A stretch of DNA of 36,250 nucleotides from positions 1-36,250 of the forward strand of contig CAHJWN010000041.1 of NCBI GenBank assembly GCA_903642265.1, given 5' to 3'. This document shows, piece by piece, positions 14,996 to 22,549 of the stretch. The position numbers and the translations under genes are program-made. The DNA is from Acidobacteriaceae bacterium (GTDB lineage: Bacteria; Acidobacteriota; Terriglobia; Terriglobales; Acidobacteriaceae). Positions within the stretch are counted from its first letter, which is position 1; every line of letters starts with the position of its first letter. The notes beneath the pieces were generated by a model that saw only the letters and a program-made list of their open reading frames with translations, ran no database searches and was not told the origin of the DNA.

Positions 14996-16069
14996 ATGGC
15001 GACCCAGACATCCTTTGTCCCAAGCTCGACGCTTACTGCGCCTCAAGCGGCCGGCCTGCCGCGTGACCTCACATTTGCCGAGTCCGACTGGCGCGCCCTG
15101 GCCGTCTTCTGGTACCCCGTCGCCTTCTCGCGCGAGGTCACAAACGCGCCTTACGCCGCCCGGCTGCTCGACGAACGCGTCGTAGTCTATCGCCTCTCCG
15201 ACGGGACTATCACCGCAGCGCGCGATATCTGTTTCCATCGCGGCGTTCCACTCAGCCTCGGCCACGTCGAAGGCGACGAAATCGTCTGCCGCTACCACGG
15301 TTTGCGCTACGCACCCGACGGTCGATGCGTCTGCATCCCGGCCCATCCAAACGGGGCCATCTCACCGCGGCTGCATCTGCAGATGTTTCAGGCACAGGAG
15401 CGCTATGGACTGGTGTGGGTCCGCATGGTCGATGACGGCCCGCGGCCCTTGCCGGAGATGACCGAGTGGGAGGATCCCGACTACATCCAGGTCCTGCCTG
15501 ACGCTACCGATATCAACGCTGCCGCCGGTCGCCAGGTCGAGGGCTTCCTTGACGTCAGCCACTTCGCCTTCGTCCACAAGGAAAGCTTTGGCGAGCCCGA
15601 CAATCCCGTAGTGCCCGACTACCCGGTCACCAGAACGCCGCACGGTTTTGTCGCCGACTACATCAGCTCCGTCAGCAACTATGCCCACGGCTTCAAACAC
15701 CTCGCTCCGCCAGACTTCATGTGGCATCGCCGCTTCGAAGTCTTTCTACCCTTCACAGCCAAGCTCACCGTGACCTTTCCCGGCGGCGGCAAGCTGCAGA
15801 TCCTCAATATCGCGTCCCCAATCGCCGCAAGGAAAACACGGCTGTTCGTGCCAATCTGCCGAAACTTCGACAAGGATGCGGCCCTGCAGGCGACGCTCGA
15901 CTTCAACTACCAGGTCTTCGCCGAAGACATCGCCATCGTTGAAAAACAATTCCCCGAGGACCTTCCACTGGACCTGCACGCGGAGGCGCACTTCCCCGCA
16001 GACCGAAGCTCAATCACCTACCGCAAGGGCCTCATGGCCCTGGGCCTGGGCAGGAGCTACACCGCATAA
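14996..16069 (+). CDS. Rieske non-heme iron oxygenase, alpha subunit type
   Basis: 357 residues. The Rieske [2Fe-2S] motif Cys-x-His ... Cys-x2-His reads CFHRGVPLSLGHVEGDEIVC followed by RYHG (about residues 79-102). The mononuclear iron site appears as FLDVSHFAFVHK (Asp-x2-His-x4-His), with the expected distal acidic region toward the C-terminus. The overall size and the VanA/phenylpropionate-like layout suggest an oxygenase that hydroxylates or O-demethylates an aromatic or related substrate, taking electrons from a reductase not encoded nearby. No signal peptide. It follows the 18-nt repeat array and is apparently a single-gene unit. The substrate cannot be read from sequence. Confidence 0.9.
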   Translation: MATQTSFVPSSTLTAPQAAGLPRDLTFAESDWRALAVFWYPVAFSREVTNAPYAARLLDERVVVYRLSDGTITAARDICFHRGVPLSLGHVEGDEIVCRYHGLRYAPDGRCVCIPAHPNGAISPRLHLQMFQAQERYGLVWVRMVDDGPRPLPEMTEWEDPDYIQVLPDATDINAAAGRQVEGFLDVSHFAFVHKESFGEPDNPVVPDYPVTRTPHGFVADYISSVSNYAHGFKHLAPPDFMWHRRFEVFLPFTAKLTVTFPGGGKLQILNIASPIAARKTRLFVPICRNFDKDAALQATLDFNYQVFAEDIAIVEKQFPEDLPLDLHAEAHFPADRSSITYRKGLMALGLGRSYTA

Positions 16070-16151
16070 TTCTGGCAACGCCGCACCTGCTTTAGCTGCG
16101 GTCTTCACTCCAGGGTGCTGCTTCACCCATTGTCCTTGTCAAGAAAAACGC

Positions 16152-16197
16152 TTGTCATTCCCCACGTTTGTCATTCCCGAAGGGAATCTGCGTTTAC
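16152..16197. repeat. Short dispersed intergenic repeat, copy B
   Basis: Contains cttgtcattcccc (16151-16163), then tttgtcattcccgaaggg and aatctgcgttt (16167-16196). The core ATTCCC-GAA-GGGAAT is a perfect 6-bp hairpin with a 3-nt loop. The same motif in mutated form is at 58-86. It lies between the converging Rieske and M28 peptidase genes, where a hairpin could help end transcripts, but no T-run follows. Confidence 0.65.
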
Positions 16198-16225
16198 GAC
16201 CTCTGCGCCACCAGGCAAGCCACCA

Positions 16226-17695
16226 TCACTTCCGCGCCGGCAGCGGCAGCACCGCAATACTCCGGTGCCCTGCCGCATCCACTGACCGCACCCCAAACAC
16301 AACGTTGTCCTTGGACACAGGCAGCTTCATCGTGTGCTCGCTTCCTGCAGACACAAAGGTCGTCCAGTTCGGCAGCTCGGTGGCCCGCCACACCACCTCA
16401 TAGGCAGTCCCGCTCGGCGCACCGACGGGTGCATCCCACGCCAGTTCCGTATTGTTGTCGAGCGCTGCAGTAAGAATATGTACGTTCTGCGGGACCCCGG
16501 GTGCCGCAGCCAGCGTTGCCAGGGTCGCCGCGTTCAGACGGGCAACATTGGCAATGTAGCCGAAGTCGTCGTACTGGATCAGGTCGCCATACTGAACGCC
16601 GTTCTCTACTCGAACATTCTGGTGCTGATGATCGAAGTTCTCGCGCCACTCCGTAAGCCGAACGGCGGCAAACCCTTCCAGGTTGAAGCTCGTGTGGTCG
16701 CCACCGCGCAGATAGCGGTCGGCCCGGAAGATCATCACCGGGCGGAGATGGTGCACGCTCAACGGTCCACGGATCTCTGAGTTCTCTGAGTAGGTGCGGG
16801 AGACGTCGATGAGGGCGCGCGCTAGCTCTCGCGAGGGCGAGTCGGAATCGGAGCCGAGGTTGTGGATGCGCGCCACCGCCTCAGCCGACCCCTCCGGCGT
16901 AGCCGGGCTGGGCACACCTTCAGAGAACACCCGCACCGCTGACTTGTCCTCATCACCCTCCTGCCCGGGAGTCGTGTCCCCCCCGACAATATCGTTGTTC
17001 AGCACTGCCTCAAGCCCCCAGCCCTCGGCCTTCGCCAGCTTGGCGAGATGCAGGCTGCCATTCAGCCCCTGTTCCTCACCAGCCACCGCCACAAAGACGA
17101 TCGTGGAAGGAAACTTCAGCTTCGAAAGCACCCTGGCGCACTCAATCGACACCGCCACTCCACTTGCATCATCGTTGGCTCCAGGAGCAGCATCATGCGT
17201 GTTGAAGTTGTCAGAGTTCCTCGAGTCGTAATGGCCCGTCACCAGCACCCTGCGGTTGGCCTGCGCAGGATCAGTTCCCTTCAAAATTGCATACACATTT
17301 ACCAGCTTCGTCGGTCGTCGAATGCGCGAGTTTGCGGCGTCACTGCCAGGCTCCGTAAACTCGTCTCGCTTCACCTCCAGGCAGTGATTGCACGCCGCAG
17401 AGATGCGTTCAAACTCAGCCGCAATCCAGGCCGCCGCCGCACCGATGCCGGTGTTCGGTGCTAGATCGGTGTCCATGCTCGAAAGCGTGCTCCGATTGTT
17501 GAAGGACACAAGTTTTTCGATCGTGGCATGAATATCGTTCGCGGACACATTCTTCAGTGCTGCGGCAAGCGCAGGGTCCGCCGGAGCAGCCTGGATCGGG
17601 CCCCCGAAACTTACCCTCTGGGCCTGGGTTTGCTGGAGCGATAGGCATGTGGCGAGCAGGCCGGCTGCGAGAATGAGGCAAAATCGACAACACAT
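16226..17695 (-). CDS. Secreted M28-family zinc metallopeptidase
   Basis: 489 residues from ATG 17695, chosen because AGGAG lies eight bases upstream and a signal peptide follows immediately (CLILAAGLLATCLSLQQTQAQ). The di-zinc aminopeptidase core has the expected ligands: GHYDSR (His about 155), GANDDASG (Asp about 175), GEEQG (Glu pair about 207-208), NNDIVGGD and GGDHTSF. The C-terminal 90 residues (PQNVHILTAALDNNTELAWD, later TAYEVVWRATE) look like a fibronectin type III domain. It likely releases amino acids from peptides in the periplasm or outside the cell. Single gene, divergent from the LysW-like gene. Confidence 0.92.
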   Translation of the reverse strand: MCCRFCLILAAGLLATCLSLQQTQAQRVSFGGPIQAAPADPALAAALKNVSANDIHATIEKLVSFNNRSTLSSMDTDLAPNTGIGAAAAWIAAEFERISAACNHCLEVKRDEFTEPGSDAANSRIRRPTKLVNVYAILKGTDPAQANRRVLVTGHYDSRNSDNFNTHDAAPGANDDASGVAVSIECARVLSKLKFPSTIVFVAVAGEEQGLNGSLHLAKLAKAEGWGLEAVLNNDIVGGDTTPGQEGDEDKSAVRVFSEGVPSPATPEGSAEAVARIHNLGSDSDSPSRELARALIDVSRTYSENSEIRGPLSVHHLRPVMIFRADRYLRGGDHTSFNLEGFAAVRLTEWRENFDHQHQNVRVENGVQYGDLIQYDDFGYIANVARLNAATLATLAAAPGVPQNVHILTAALDNNTELAWDAPVGAPSGTAYEVVWRATELPNWTTFVSAGSEHTMKLPVSKDNVVFGVRSVDAAGHRSIAVLPLPARK

Positions 17696-17857
17696 CGGAC
17701 GGGCTCCTTTTAGAACGGGAAAGTAGGAGTTTTGGGATGGCAAGTGATTCGTCGTACCCTTGACGTAGCGGCAACGTGTCGCTAGAAAGAAAGACAGGAT
17801 GCGATACGTCAAAGGCGTTAGACCTATCATCCTACTGGGCCTGGAGTGGTAGCAGGC

Positions 17858-17869
17858 AGTGGTACCACT
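17858..17869. promoter_or_regulatory. Perfect 12-bp palindrome in the M28/LysW-like divergent promoter region
   Basis: AGTGGTACCACT is fully palindromic, and a half-site copy agtggta occurs 13 nt earlier (17845-17851). It lies about eight bases before the GGAGG ribosome site of the LysW-like gene. This spacing fits a regulator site or a leader hairpin. No regulator can be named. Confidence 0.4.
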
Positions 17870-17889
17870 AGAAATTTGGAGGCTTCATC

Positions 17890-18090
17890 ATGGCTGTTGT
17901 GTGCCCGGAATGCGATAACCCGTTGACGATCGATACGGAAGATGTGGAAGACGGTGAGACAGTACAGTGTGACGAGTGTGGAGCAGACCTGGAGATTGTT
18001 TCAGTCGATCCGCTCGAGATCGCCCTTGTCGATCAGGCAGGCTATGACGATGAAGAGGCTACACGCCATGGCGACGAAGAGGACGAGTAA
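17890..18090 (+). CDS. LysW-like zinc-ribbon amino-group carrier protein
   Basis: 66 residues, strongly acidic. Two CxxC pairs at Cys5/Cys8 (CPEC) and Cys27/Cys30 (CDEC) form a small zinc ribbon, followed by GADLEIVSVDPLEIALVD, which closely matches LysW. LysW carries alpha-aminoadipate or glutamate on its C-terminal glutamate during lysine or arginine synthesis in Thermus and archaea. The conserved EDWGE end of true LysW is absent; this protein ends HGDEEDE, though the last residue is still Glu. No lysX/lysZ-type gene is nearby. It could be a LysW paralogue with another carrier or metal role. GGAGG at 17877-17881, eight bases before the ATG, is a strong ribosome site. Confidence 0.8.
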   Translation: MAVVCPECDNPLTIDTEDVEDGETVQCDECGADLEIVSVDPLEIALVDQAGYDDEEATRHGDEEDE

Positions 18091-18130
18091 GGACGTGCCA
18101 GACGTACCGGACCATGGGGGCCATATACTT

Positions 18131-18568
18131 ATGCTTATGACGTTTACTCATCCTGGTAAGTCCTTATCAGCTCGCATCCATCGTGCCAGGGCACGTTTGT
18201 TCGCGACTGCATCCCCGCTCCTGCTGATGGCTGCCTTGCCCGTGTTCACGCCATTGCTCATGAGAGCTACGCCTCTGATGGCCGAACAGCGTGGTCCAGC
18301 GCAGCGCGTCGTCTCCGGTAAAGTCGTCGATAAGGGCGATGGCGCTCTGAAAGGCTCCGTCGTCTACCTCAAGGACGACAAGACGCTTGCAGTGAAGAGC
18401 TTTATTGCCAACGATAGCGGTGGCTTCCGCTTTGGGCAGCTCTCCCAAAGCACTGACTACGAGCTTTGGGCAGAACTGAACGGCAAGAAGAGCAACACGC
18501 GCACGATCAGCTCCTTCGATAACAAGAACGAGTTCGTGATCAACCTCAAGATCGATACCAGCAAGTAA
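18131..18568 (+). CDS. Exported carboxypeptidase-regulatory-like domain protein
   Basis: 145 residues from ATG 18131 (or 18137). A basic N-terminus and a hydrophobic stretch (LFATASPLLLMAALPVFTPLL) give a signal peptide or anchor. The rest reads as one small beta-sandwich of the CarboxypepD_reg/transthyretin-like type: VVSGKVVDKGDGALKGSVVY, LKDDKTLAVKSFIANDSGGF, then YELWAELNGKKSNTRTISSF. Such domains are common in secreted and TonB-associated proteins and have no catalytic role. It begins 41 nt after the LysW-like gene and may be on the same transcript. The frame extends upstream through that gene, but that extension is discarded. Confidence 0.78.
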   Translation: MLMTFTHPGKSLSARIHRARARLFATASPLLLMAALPVFTPLLMRATPLMAEQRGPAQRVVSGKVVDKGDGALKGSVVYLKDDKTLAVKSFIANDSGGFRFGQLSQSTDYELWAELNGKKSNTRTISSFDNKNEFVINLKIDTSK

Positions 18569-18573
18569 TGCGC

Positions 18574-20220
18574 TTACAGCGGGATGTTGCCGTGTTTCTT
18601 CGGCGGGTTCTTCTCTCGCTTGGTAGCAAGCACGTCCAGTGCTGAATTAAGTCGTCGGCGCGTCGCGCTAGGCCGGATCACGGCATCGATGTAGCCACGT
18701 TCAGCAGCCACGTAAGGGTTGGCAAAGCGGTCGCGGAACTCCTCCACCTTCTCCTTGCGAGCTTCCGCAAGAATCTCCAGCTTCTGTTCTTCTGATAACG
18801 CCACGCCCTGCGGCATAACCGCTTGGGCCTGCTTTATCGTGCGTGCAAGCTCCGTCTTGTAGACGATATTGACCGCGCCTTCAGGCCCCATCACGGCGAT
18901 CTCCGCCGTAGGCCATGCGAGATTCAGATCCGTGCGAAGATGCTTCGAGCTCATCACACAGTAGGCCCCGCCGTAGGCTTTGCGCGTGATCACGGTCAGC
19001 TTCGGCACCGTAGCTTCCGCAAATGCGTAGAGCAGCTTCGCCCCGTGCCGAATAATGCCGCCATGCTCCTGCTGCACCCCGGGAAGAAAGCCTGGAACGT
19101 CCTCAAAGGTGATCAGCGGAATATTGAAGGCATCGCAGAAGCGCACGAACCGCGCCGCCTTCACCGATGCATTGATGTCGAGCACGCCGGCAAGGAAAGC
19201 TGGCTGGTTTGCCACAATGCCGACGGGCCGGCCGCTCATTCGCGCAAACCCGATCAGGATGTTCTTCGCAAAATGCTGCTGCACTTCGAAAAAATACCCA
19301 CGCCGTGATTCATCCTGGTCGACAATGCACCGAATGACATCGAGCATGTCGTAAGGCTGGTTGCTATGTTCGGGAATGATCGTATCCAGCGACGCGTCAG
19401 CCCGGGCAGGATCGTCATTTGTCGCCAGGCGCGGCGGGTCATCAAGATTGTTCGATGGAAGAAAGCTCAACAACTCGCGCACCGTGGCAAGGCAATGCCG
19501 GTCGTCATTCGCCATAAAATGCGCCACGCCGGAGATCTCGTTGTGCGTCAGCGCTCCGCCCAGTTCCGCCTTCGTCACCTCTTCATGCGTGACCGTCTTG
19601 ATCACGTCCGGGCCCGTCACAAACATGTAGCTGGTCTTCTCGGTCATCAGGGTGAAGTCCGTAATGGCTGGCGAGTAGACCGCCCCTCCGGCGCAAGGCC
19701 CCAGGATCGCTGAAATCTGCGGAACCACGCCCGAAGCAAGCGTGTTTCGCAGAAAGATGTCAGCGTACCCGGCCAGCGAAACAACGCCCTCCTGGATCCG
19801 GGCACCACCTGAGTCGTTGAGCCCGATGATCGGTGCGCCCACCCGCATCGCCATGTCCATGATCTTCACGATCTTCATCGCATTGGCCTCGGACAAAGAT
19901 CCGCCGAAGACAGTGAAATCCTGTGCGAATACAAAGACGACGCGTCCATGGATCCGGCCATACCCGGTAACAAAGCCGTCGCCAGGGATGCGTTGTGCCT
20001 CCATGCCAAAGTCCGTGGCGCGATGCGTGACGAACTTATCTGTTTCCTCGAAGCTGCCTTCATCGAGCACGAAGTCGATGCGTTCGCGCGCCGAGAGCTT
20101 GCCCGCAGCGTGCTCGCGGCCTCGACGCTCGGCGCCTCCGCCTTCTTCCGCAATGGCATTGCGGGCGGCAAGTTCAGCAAGCTTGTGCTGGTGAGACGTA
20201 GGTTTTGCTTCGGAAGGCAT
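18574..20220 (-). CDS. Acyl-CoA carboxylase carboxyltransferase beta subunit
   Basis: About 548 residues from ATG 20220 ([17 protein letters not shown]). Typical PccB/MmdA family: [80 protein letters not shown] and [15 protein letters not shown], ending in the usual HGNIPL. The enzyme transfers carboxyl from carboxybiotin to an acyl-CoA, most likely propionyl-CoA (giving methylmalonyl-CoA) or acetyl-CoA. No biotin carboxylase or biotin carrier gene is in the window, so its partners lie elsewhere. The start is uncertain: in-frame ATGs at 20244 and 20301 exist and none has a clear ribosome site. It converges with the exported protein, six bases apart. Confidence 0.93.
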   Translation of the reverse strand: MPSEAKPTSHQHKLAELAARNAIAEEGGGAERRGREHAAGKLSARERIDFVLDEGSFEETDKFVTHRATDFGMEAQRIPGDGFVTGYGRIHGRVVFVFAQDFTVFGGSLSEANAMKIVKIMDMAMRVGAPIIGLNDSGGARIQEGVVSLAGYADIFLRNTLASGVVPQISAILGPCAGGAVYSPAITDFTLMTEKTSYMFVTGPDVIKTVTHEEVTKAELGGALTHNEISGVAHFMANDDRHCLATVRELLSFLPSNNLDDPPRLATNDDPARADASLDTIIPEHSNQPYDMLDVIRCIVDQDESRRGYFFEVQQHFAKNILIGFARMSGRPVGIVANQPAFLAGVLDINASVKAARFVRFCDAFNIPLITFEDVPGFLPGVQQEHGGIIRHGAKLLYAFAEATVPKLTVITRKAYGGAYCVMSSKHLRTDLNLAWPTAEIAVMGPEGAVNIVYKTELARTIKQAQAVMPQGVALSEEQKLEILAEARKEKVEEFRDRFANPYVAAERGYIDAVIRPSATRRRLNSALDVLATKREKNPPKKHGNIPL

Positions 20221-20398
20221 CACGTGGGATTCTAGCAGCGGCATCAGCACTGGTCGTCTTACCGAAACGCCAAGGCCCGCATCGCAGATCATCAACCCCA
20301 TCAGCCAGTTCCTCTAAGCAGAAGTCCGGACCCGGATGCATGGCCTTGCAGCGTGGGAGATTCCCCGCGCAAACAACGCAGTTGCTGAGGTGCAGCAT
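20174..20398 (-). CDS. Possible small Cys-containing ORF
   Basis: 74 residues, starting [20 protein letters not shown] and containing four Cys in the first 28 positions (CxxC, then C, C). A purine-rich agggaag lies about ten bases upstream, and the first 30 codons have GC-rich third positions. Against it: the last third overlaps the carboxylase start in another frame and has no recognisable motif. It begins 15 nt after the end of the decayed PIN-toxin gene. Listed as a weak candidate only. Confidence 0.22.
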   Translation of the reverse strand: MLHLSNCVVCAGNLPRCKAMHPGPDFCLEELADGVDDLRCGPWRFGKTTSADAAARIPRDAFRSKTYVSPAQAC

Positions 20399-20412
20399 GA
20401 ACTCGAACTTCC

Positions 20413-20744
20413 CTATGCTTCAGATCCGGCAGCTCGTTCGCCTGATACGTCGATGAACTGTTTATGAAGTTGCGGAGTTATGCGGAGGTTGTGAGGCGGG
20501 TTAGCCGATCTAGCCCATCCCGCGCATCGATCAGGCCGGCCTGCTGACCTTCCAACAGGATGCCGAGCGTTCCGATGACTGATAAGCCTCTCACTATCGC
20601 TTCTTTCCGCCCCTTGCGTTCGTCTATCAGGATCGCGAAAGCGTGGACTTCAAGCGCGAGCTGGATGGCATCGCGTTCGCCGGCGTCGAGACGGCGTAGC
20701 GCCTCGTCAGGAGATGCCGAAGGCGACAATACCTGCAGCCATGT
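20413..20744 (-). pseudogene. Decayed DUF3368 (PIN-fold) toxin gene
   Basis: The minus strand encodes the C-terminal half of a DUF3368 PIN-domain protein: DEALRRLDAGERDAIQLALE, then AILIDERKGRKEAIVRGLS, VIGTLGILLEGQQAGLIDAR. Homology seems to begin at about 20744 right after an in-frame TGA, and about 80 N-terminal residues, including the first PIN acidic residues, are missing. At the other end the frame hits TAA at 20478, but in the neighbouring frame NLRITPQLHKQFIDVSGERA continues to a TAG at 20413; this resembles the usual DUF3368 tail, so a frameshift lies near 20480-20500. DUF3368 proteins are toxins normally paired with UPF0175-type antitoxins; none is present. Truncation plus frameshift argue for a dead gene. 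Confidence 0.68.
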
Positions 20745-20829
20745 TCACTGTGACCTGCATGTTGCTTAAACTACTACGCAATACTTCTAAAGCAAATAAA
20801 AAGCGAATAAACTGGGAGCGGTTATCAAA

Positions 20830-22149
20830 ATGGCTTTCGCCCAACTCCCTGACCGCTTCAGCTTCCTGCACATCGACCTGAACAGCTTCTTTGCCTCGGT
20901 CGAGCAGCAGCTGCATCCGGAGTATCGCAACCGGCCGCTCGCCGTGGTGCCGACGCTGGCCGATACGACCTGCTGCATTGCCGCAAGCTACGAAGCGAAG
21001 GCGCTTGGCATCAAGACCGGCACCCAGGTGGGCGAGGCGAAAAAGATCTGTCCCGAGATCGTGCTGATCGCGGGTAACCACGACCATTACGCCGAATACT
21101 CCCACAAGATCGCCAAAGCTGTGGAGCGCTGCTGCCCCGTCGCGCACACACCCTCAATCGACGAAATGGTGTGTCAATTGATCGGTCGCGAGCAGCAGCC
21201 TCCCGTCGCAAGAAAGATCGCCCTCGAAATCAAGCAGGCAATCAAAGATGACGTCGGCGAGACGCTGCGCTGCTCCGTCGGCATGGCCCCCAACCGGTAT
21301 CTCGCGAAGATCGCAAGCGACATGCAGAAGCCCGATGGCCTGATCGGTCTGCTGCCTTCTCAACTGCCCCGCGCCATCGCGCATCTCGAGCTGCGCGACC
21401 TGCCAGGTGTCGGCGCCAAGACCGAAGTCCGGCTGAATGCCAAGGGCATCACCACCATGGAAGGCCTGCTTGCGCTTGACCGCAAGGGCATGCACTCGCT
21501 TTGGGACAGTGTCTGGGGCGACCGCCTCTACCACTGGCTGCGCGGCGCAGACTCAGGCGACGACGGCGCACCCGTGCCCAGCGAGATCCAGAAATCGCTT
21601 GGCCACTCCCACGTTCTCGGGCCGGAGTTTCGCTCTGCCGAAGGTGCATGGTCGGTCGCCCACAAACTGATGCACAAGGCGGCAATGCGCCTGCGCATGG
21701 AGAAGTTCTACACCGCTTCAATGGCCGTGACGATTCGCTACCAACTTACGACCGAGCAAGCCTCACGCGTCAAATCCAAGAAGCACTTCAGCGGCATCAA
21801 GCACTCCGGCTGGGGCATGGAGGCCCGCTTCGCCGATTGCCAGGACACCTTGACCCTTCTCGAAGTGCTGCGCGGTATCTGGCAACAAGCGCCCACCGGC
21901 GTGGAGTTCGCCCGGCCATTCTTCGTCGGCGTGACGCTGAAGAACCTCATCCCCGAAAACGAGCACCAGGAGACACTCTTCGGCGATGCCGACAACCGCG
22001 GCCAGCTCTCCACCACCATGGACAAGCTCAACCTCAAATACGGCCACTCCACCCTGCACTTCGCCGGCATGCTGAAGGCCCGCGAAACCGCGCCAACCCG
22101 CATCGCATTCACCCAGATTCCGGTCCAGTACGGCGTGGACTACATGTAG
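20830..22149 (+). CDS. dinB: Y-family DNA polymerase (DinB/Pol IV-like)
   Basis: 439 residues. The Y-family palm motif is FLHIDLNSFFASVEQQLHPE, with an aromatic steric-gate residue in NSFFASVE, and the second catalytic block is HTPSIDEMVCQL. ETLRCSVGMAPNRYLAKIAS and the helix-hairpin-helix LRDLPGVGAKTEVRLNAKGI follow. The little-finger region is longer and more divergent than in E. coli Pol IV, and no typical beta-clamp peptide was recognised at the C-terminus (IPVQYGVDYM). Such polymerases bypass damaged template bases. The gene is a single + strand unit between two decayed toxin-antitoxin genes on the minus strand; its stop is one base from the antitoxin fragment end. No LexA-like operator was recognised upstream. 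Confidence 0.88.
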   Translation: MAFAQLPDRFSFLHIDLNSFFASVEQQLHPEYRNRPLAVVPTLADTTCCIAASYEAKALGIKTGTQVGEAKKICPEIVLIAGNHDHYAEYSHKIAKAVERCCPVAHTPSIDEMVCQLIGREQQPPVARKIALEIKQAIKDDVGETLRCSVGMAPNRYLAKIASDMQKPDGLIGLLPSQLPRAIAHLELRDLPGVGAKTEVRLNAKGITTMEGLLALDRKGMHSLWDSVWGDRLYHWLRGADSGDDGAPVPSEIQKSLGHSHVLGPEFRSAEGAWSVAHKLMHKAAMRLRMEKFYTASMAVTIRYQLTTEQASRVKSKKHFSGIKHSGWGMEARFADCQDTLTLLEVLRGIWQQAPTGVEFARPFFVGVTLKNLIPENEHQETLFGDADNRGQLSTTMDKLNLKYGHSTLHFAGMLKARETAPTRIAFTQIPVQYGVDYM

Positions 22150-22150
22150 C

Positions 22151-22348
22151 CTACGAAGCTCTGATCTCGCCCAGCAAATCGGGGTGCCGATCCAACACCC
22201 TAAACAATTTGATCAGTGCGAGTGGTGGCTTGGTCTTGCCATTCTCATAGCGCGAGAAAGCATTGACCCCTCCGCCAAATATCTCAGCAGCCTCGCGTCG
22301 ATCGAGGGCAAGCTTCTTGCGGACTGCGCCGCACCTTTTTCTGCGCAA
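22151..22348 (-). pseudogene. N-terminally truncated MqsA-family antitoxin (HTH part only)
   Basis: About 60 residues matching the DNA-binding C-terminus of MqsA-family antitoxins: VRKKLALDRREAAEIFGGGV, then NAFSRYENGKTKPPLALIKL and FRVLDRHPDLLGEIR. Full-length antitoxins carry an N-terminal zinc domain with two CxxC pairs of about 70 residues; that is absent. Upstream in this frame a TGA occurs just before the fragment, the only start is a TTG without a ribosome site, and homology begins near 22330. No MqsR-type or other toxin gene is adjacent. It may be a dead gene or a solitary HTH protein. An operator-like palindrome survives about 80 nt upstream (22406-22424). Confidence 0.68.
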
Positions 22349-22405
22349 CCAGCAGTTTCACCGTCGCAAGCGGGGTGTGCGGCTTACGTTTCTCTACTGT
22401 GCAGG

Positions 22406-22424
22406 AATAACCTATTGGGTTATC
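22406..22424. promoter_or_regulatory. Palindrome resembling an MqsA operator
   Basis: ATAACC-TATTG-GGTTAT (22407-22423) is a perfect 6-bp inverted repeat. Its core AACCT-ATT-GGGTT matches the published MqsA recognition pattern AACCT(N)2-4AGGTT at nine of ten arm positions. It is upstream of the truncated antitoxin on the minus strand, where the promoter of an mqsA-type operon would be. It is likely a surviving operator of the lost toxin-antitoxin unit. Confidence 0.5.
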
Positions 22425-22511
22425 GGCGTCCAGAACGGTCCGCATGACAACTGTCATCCCGATTCCTGACGTTCGCCACTGTGGCTTTCGCAGGCACTCG
22501 TCCATTCTTGA

Positions 22512-22534
22512 TCTCGAAGCATACAGTTTCGAGA
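22512..22534. promoter_or_regulatory. Inverted repeat in the leader of the ABC/two-component operon
   Basis: TCTCGAA (22512-22518) and TTCGAGA (22528-22534) are perfect 7-bp arms separated by nine bases. The right arm ends three bases before the AAGGAG ribosome site (22537-22542) of the ABC ATPase gene. It could be the site for the NarL-type regulator encoded at the end of this operon, or an RNA hairpin near the ribosome site. Confidence 0.45.
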
Positions 22535-22549
22535 CAAAGGAGAACGGGG

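Noticed and set aside
14711..14997. Open frames through the 18-nt array translating as repetitive peptides (for example AVPCVRAVPYVKAVP)
   Set aside because: The frames arise only because 18 is divisible by three; there is no start, ribosome site or sensible protein context.
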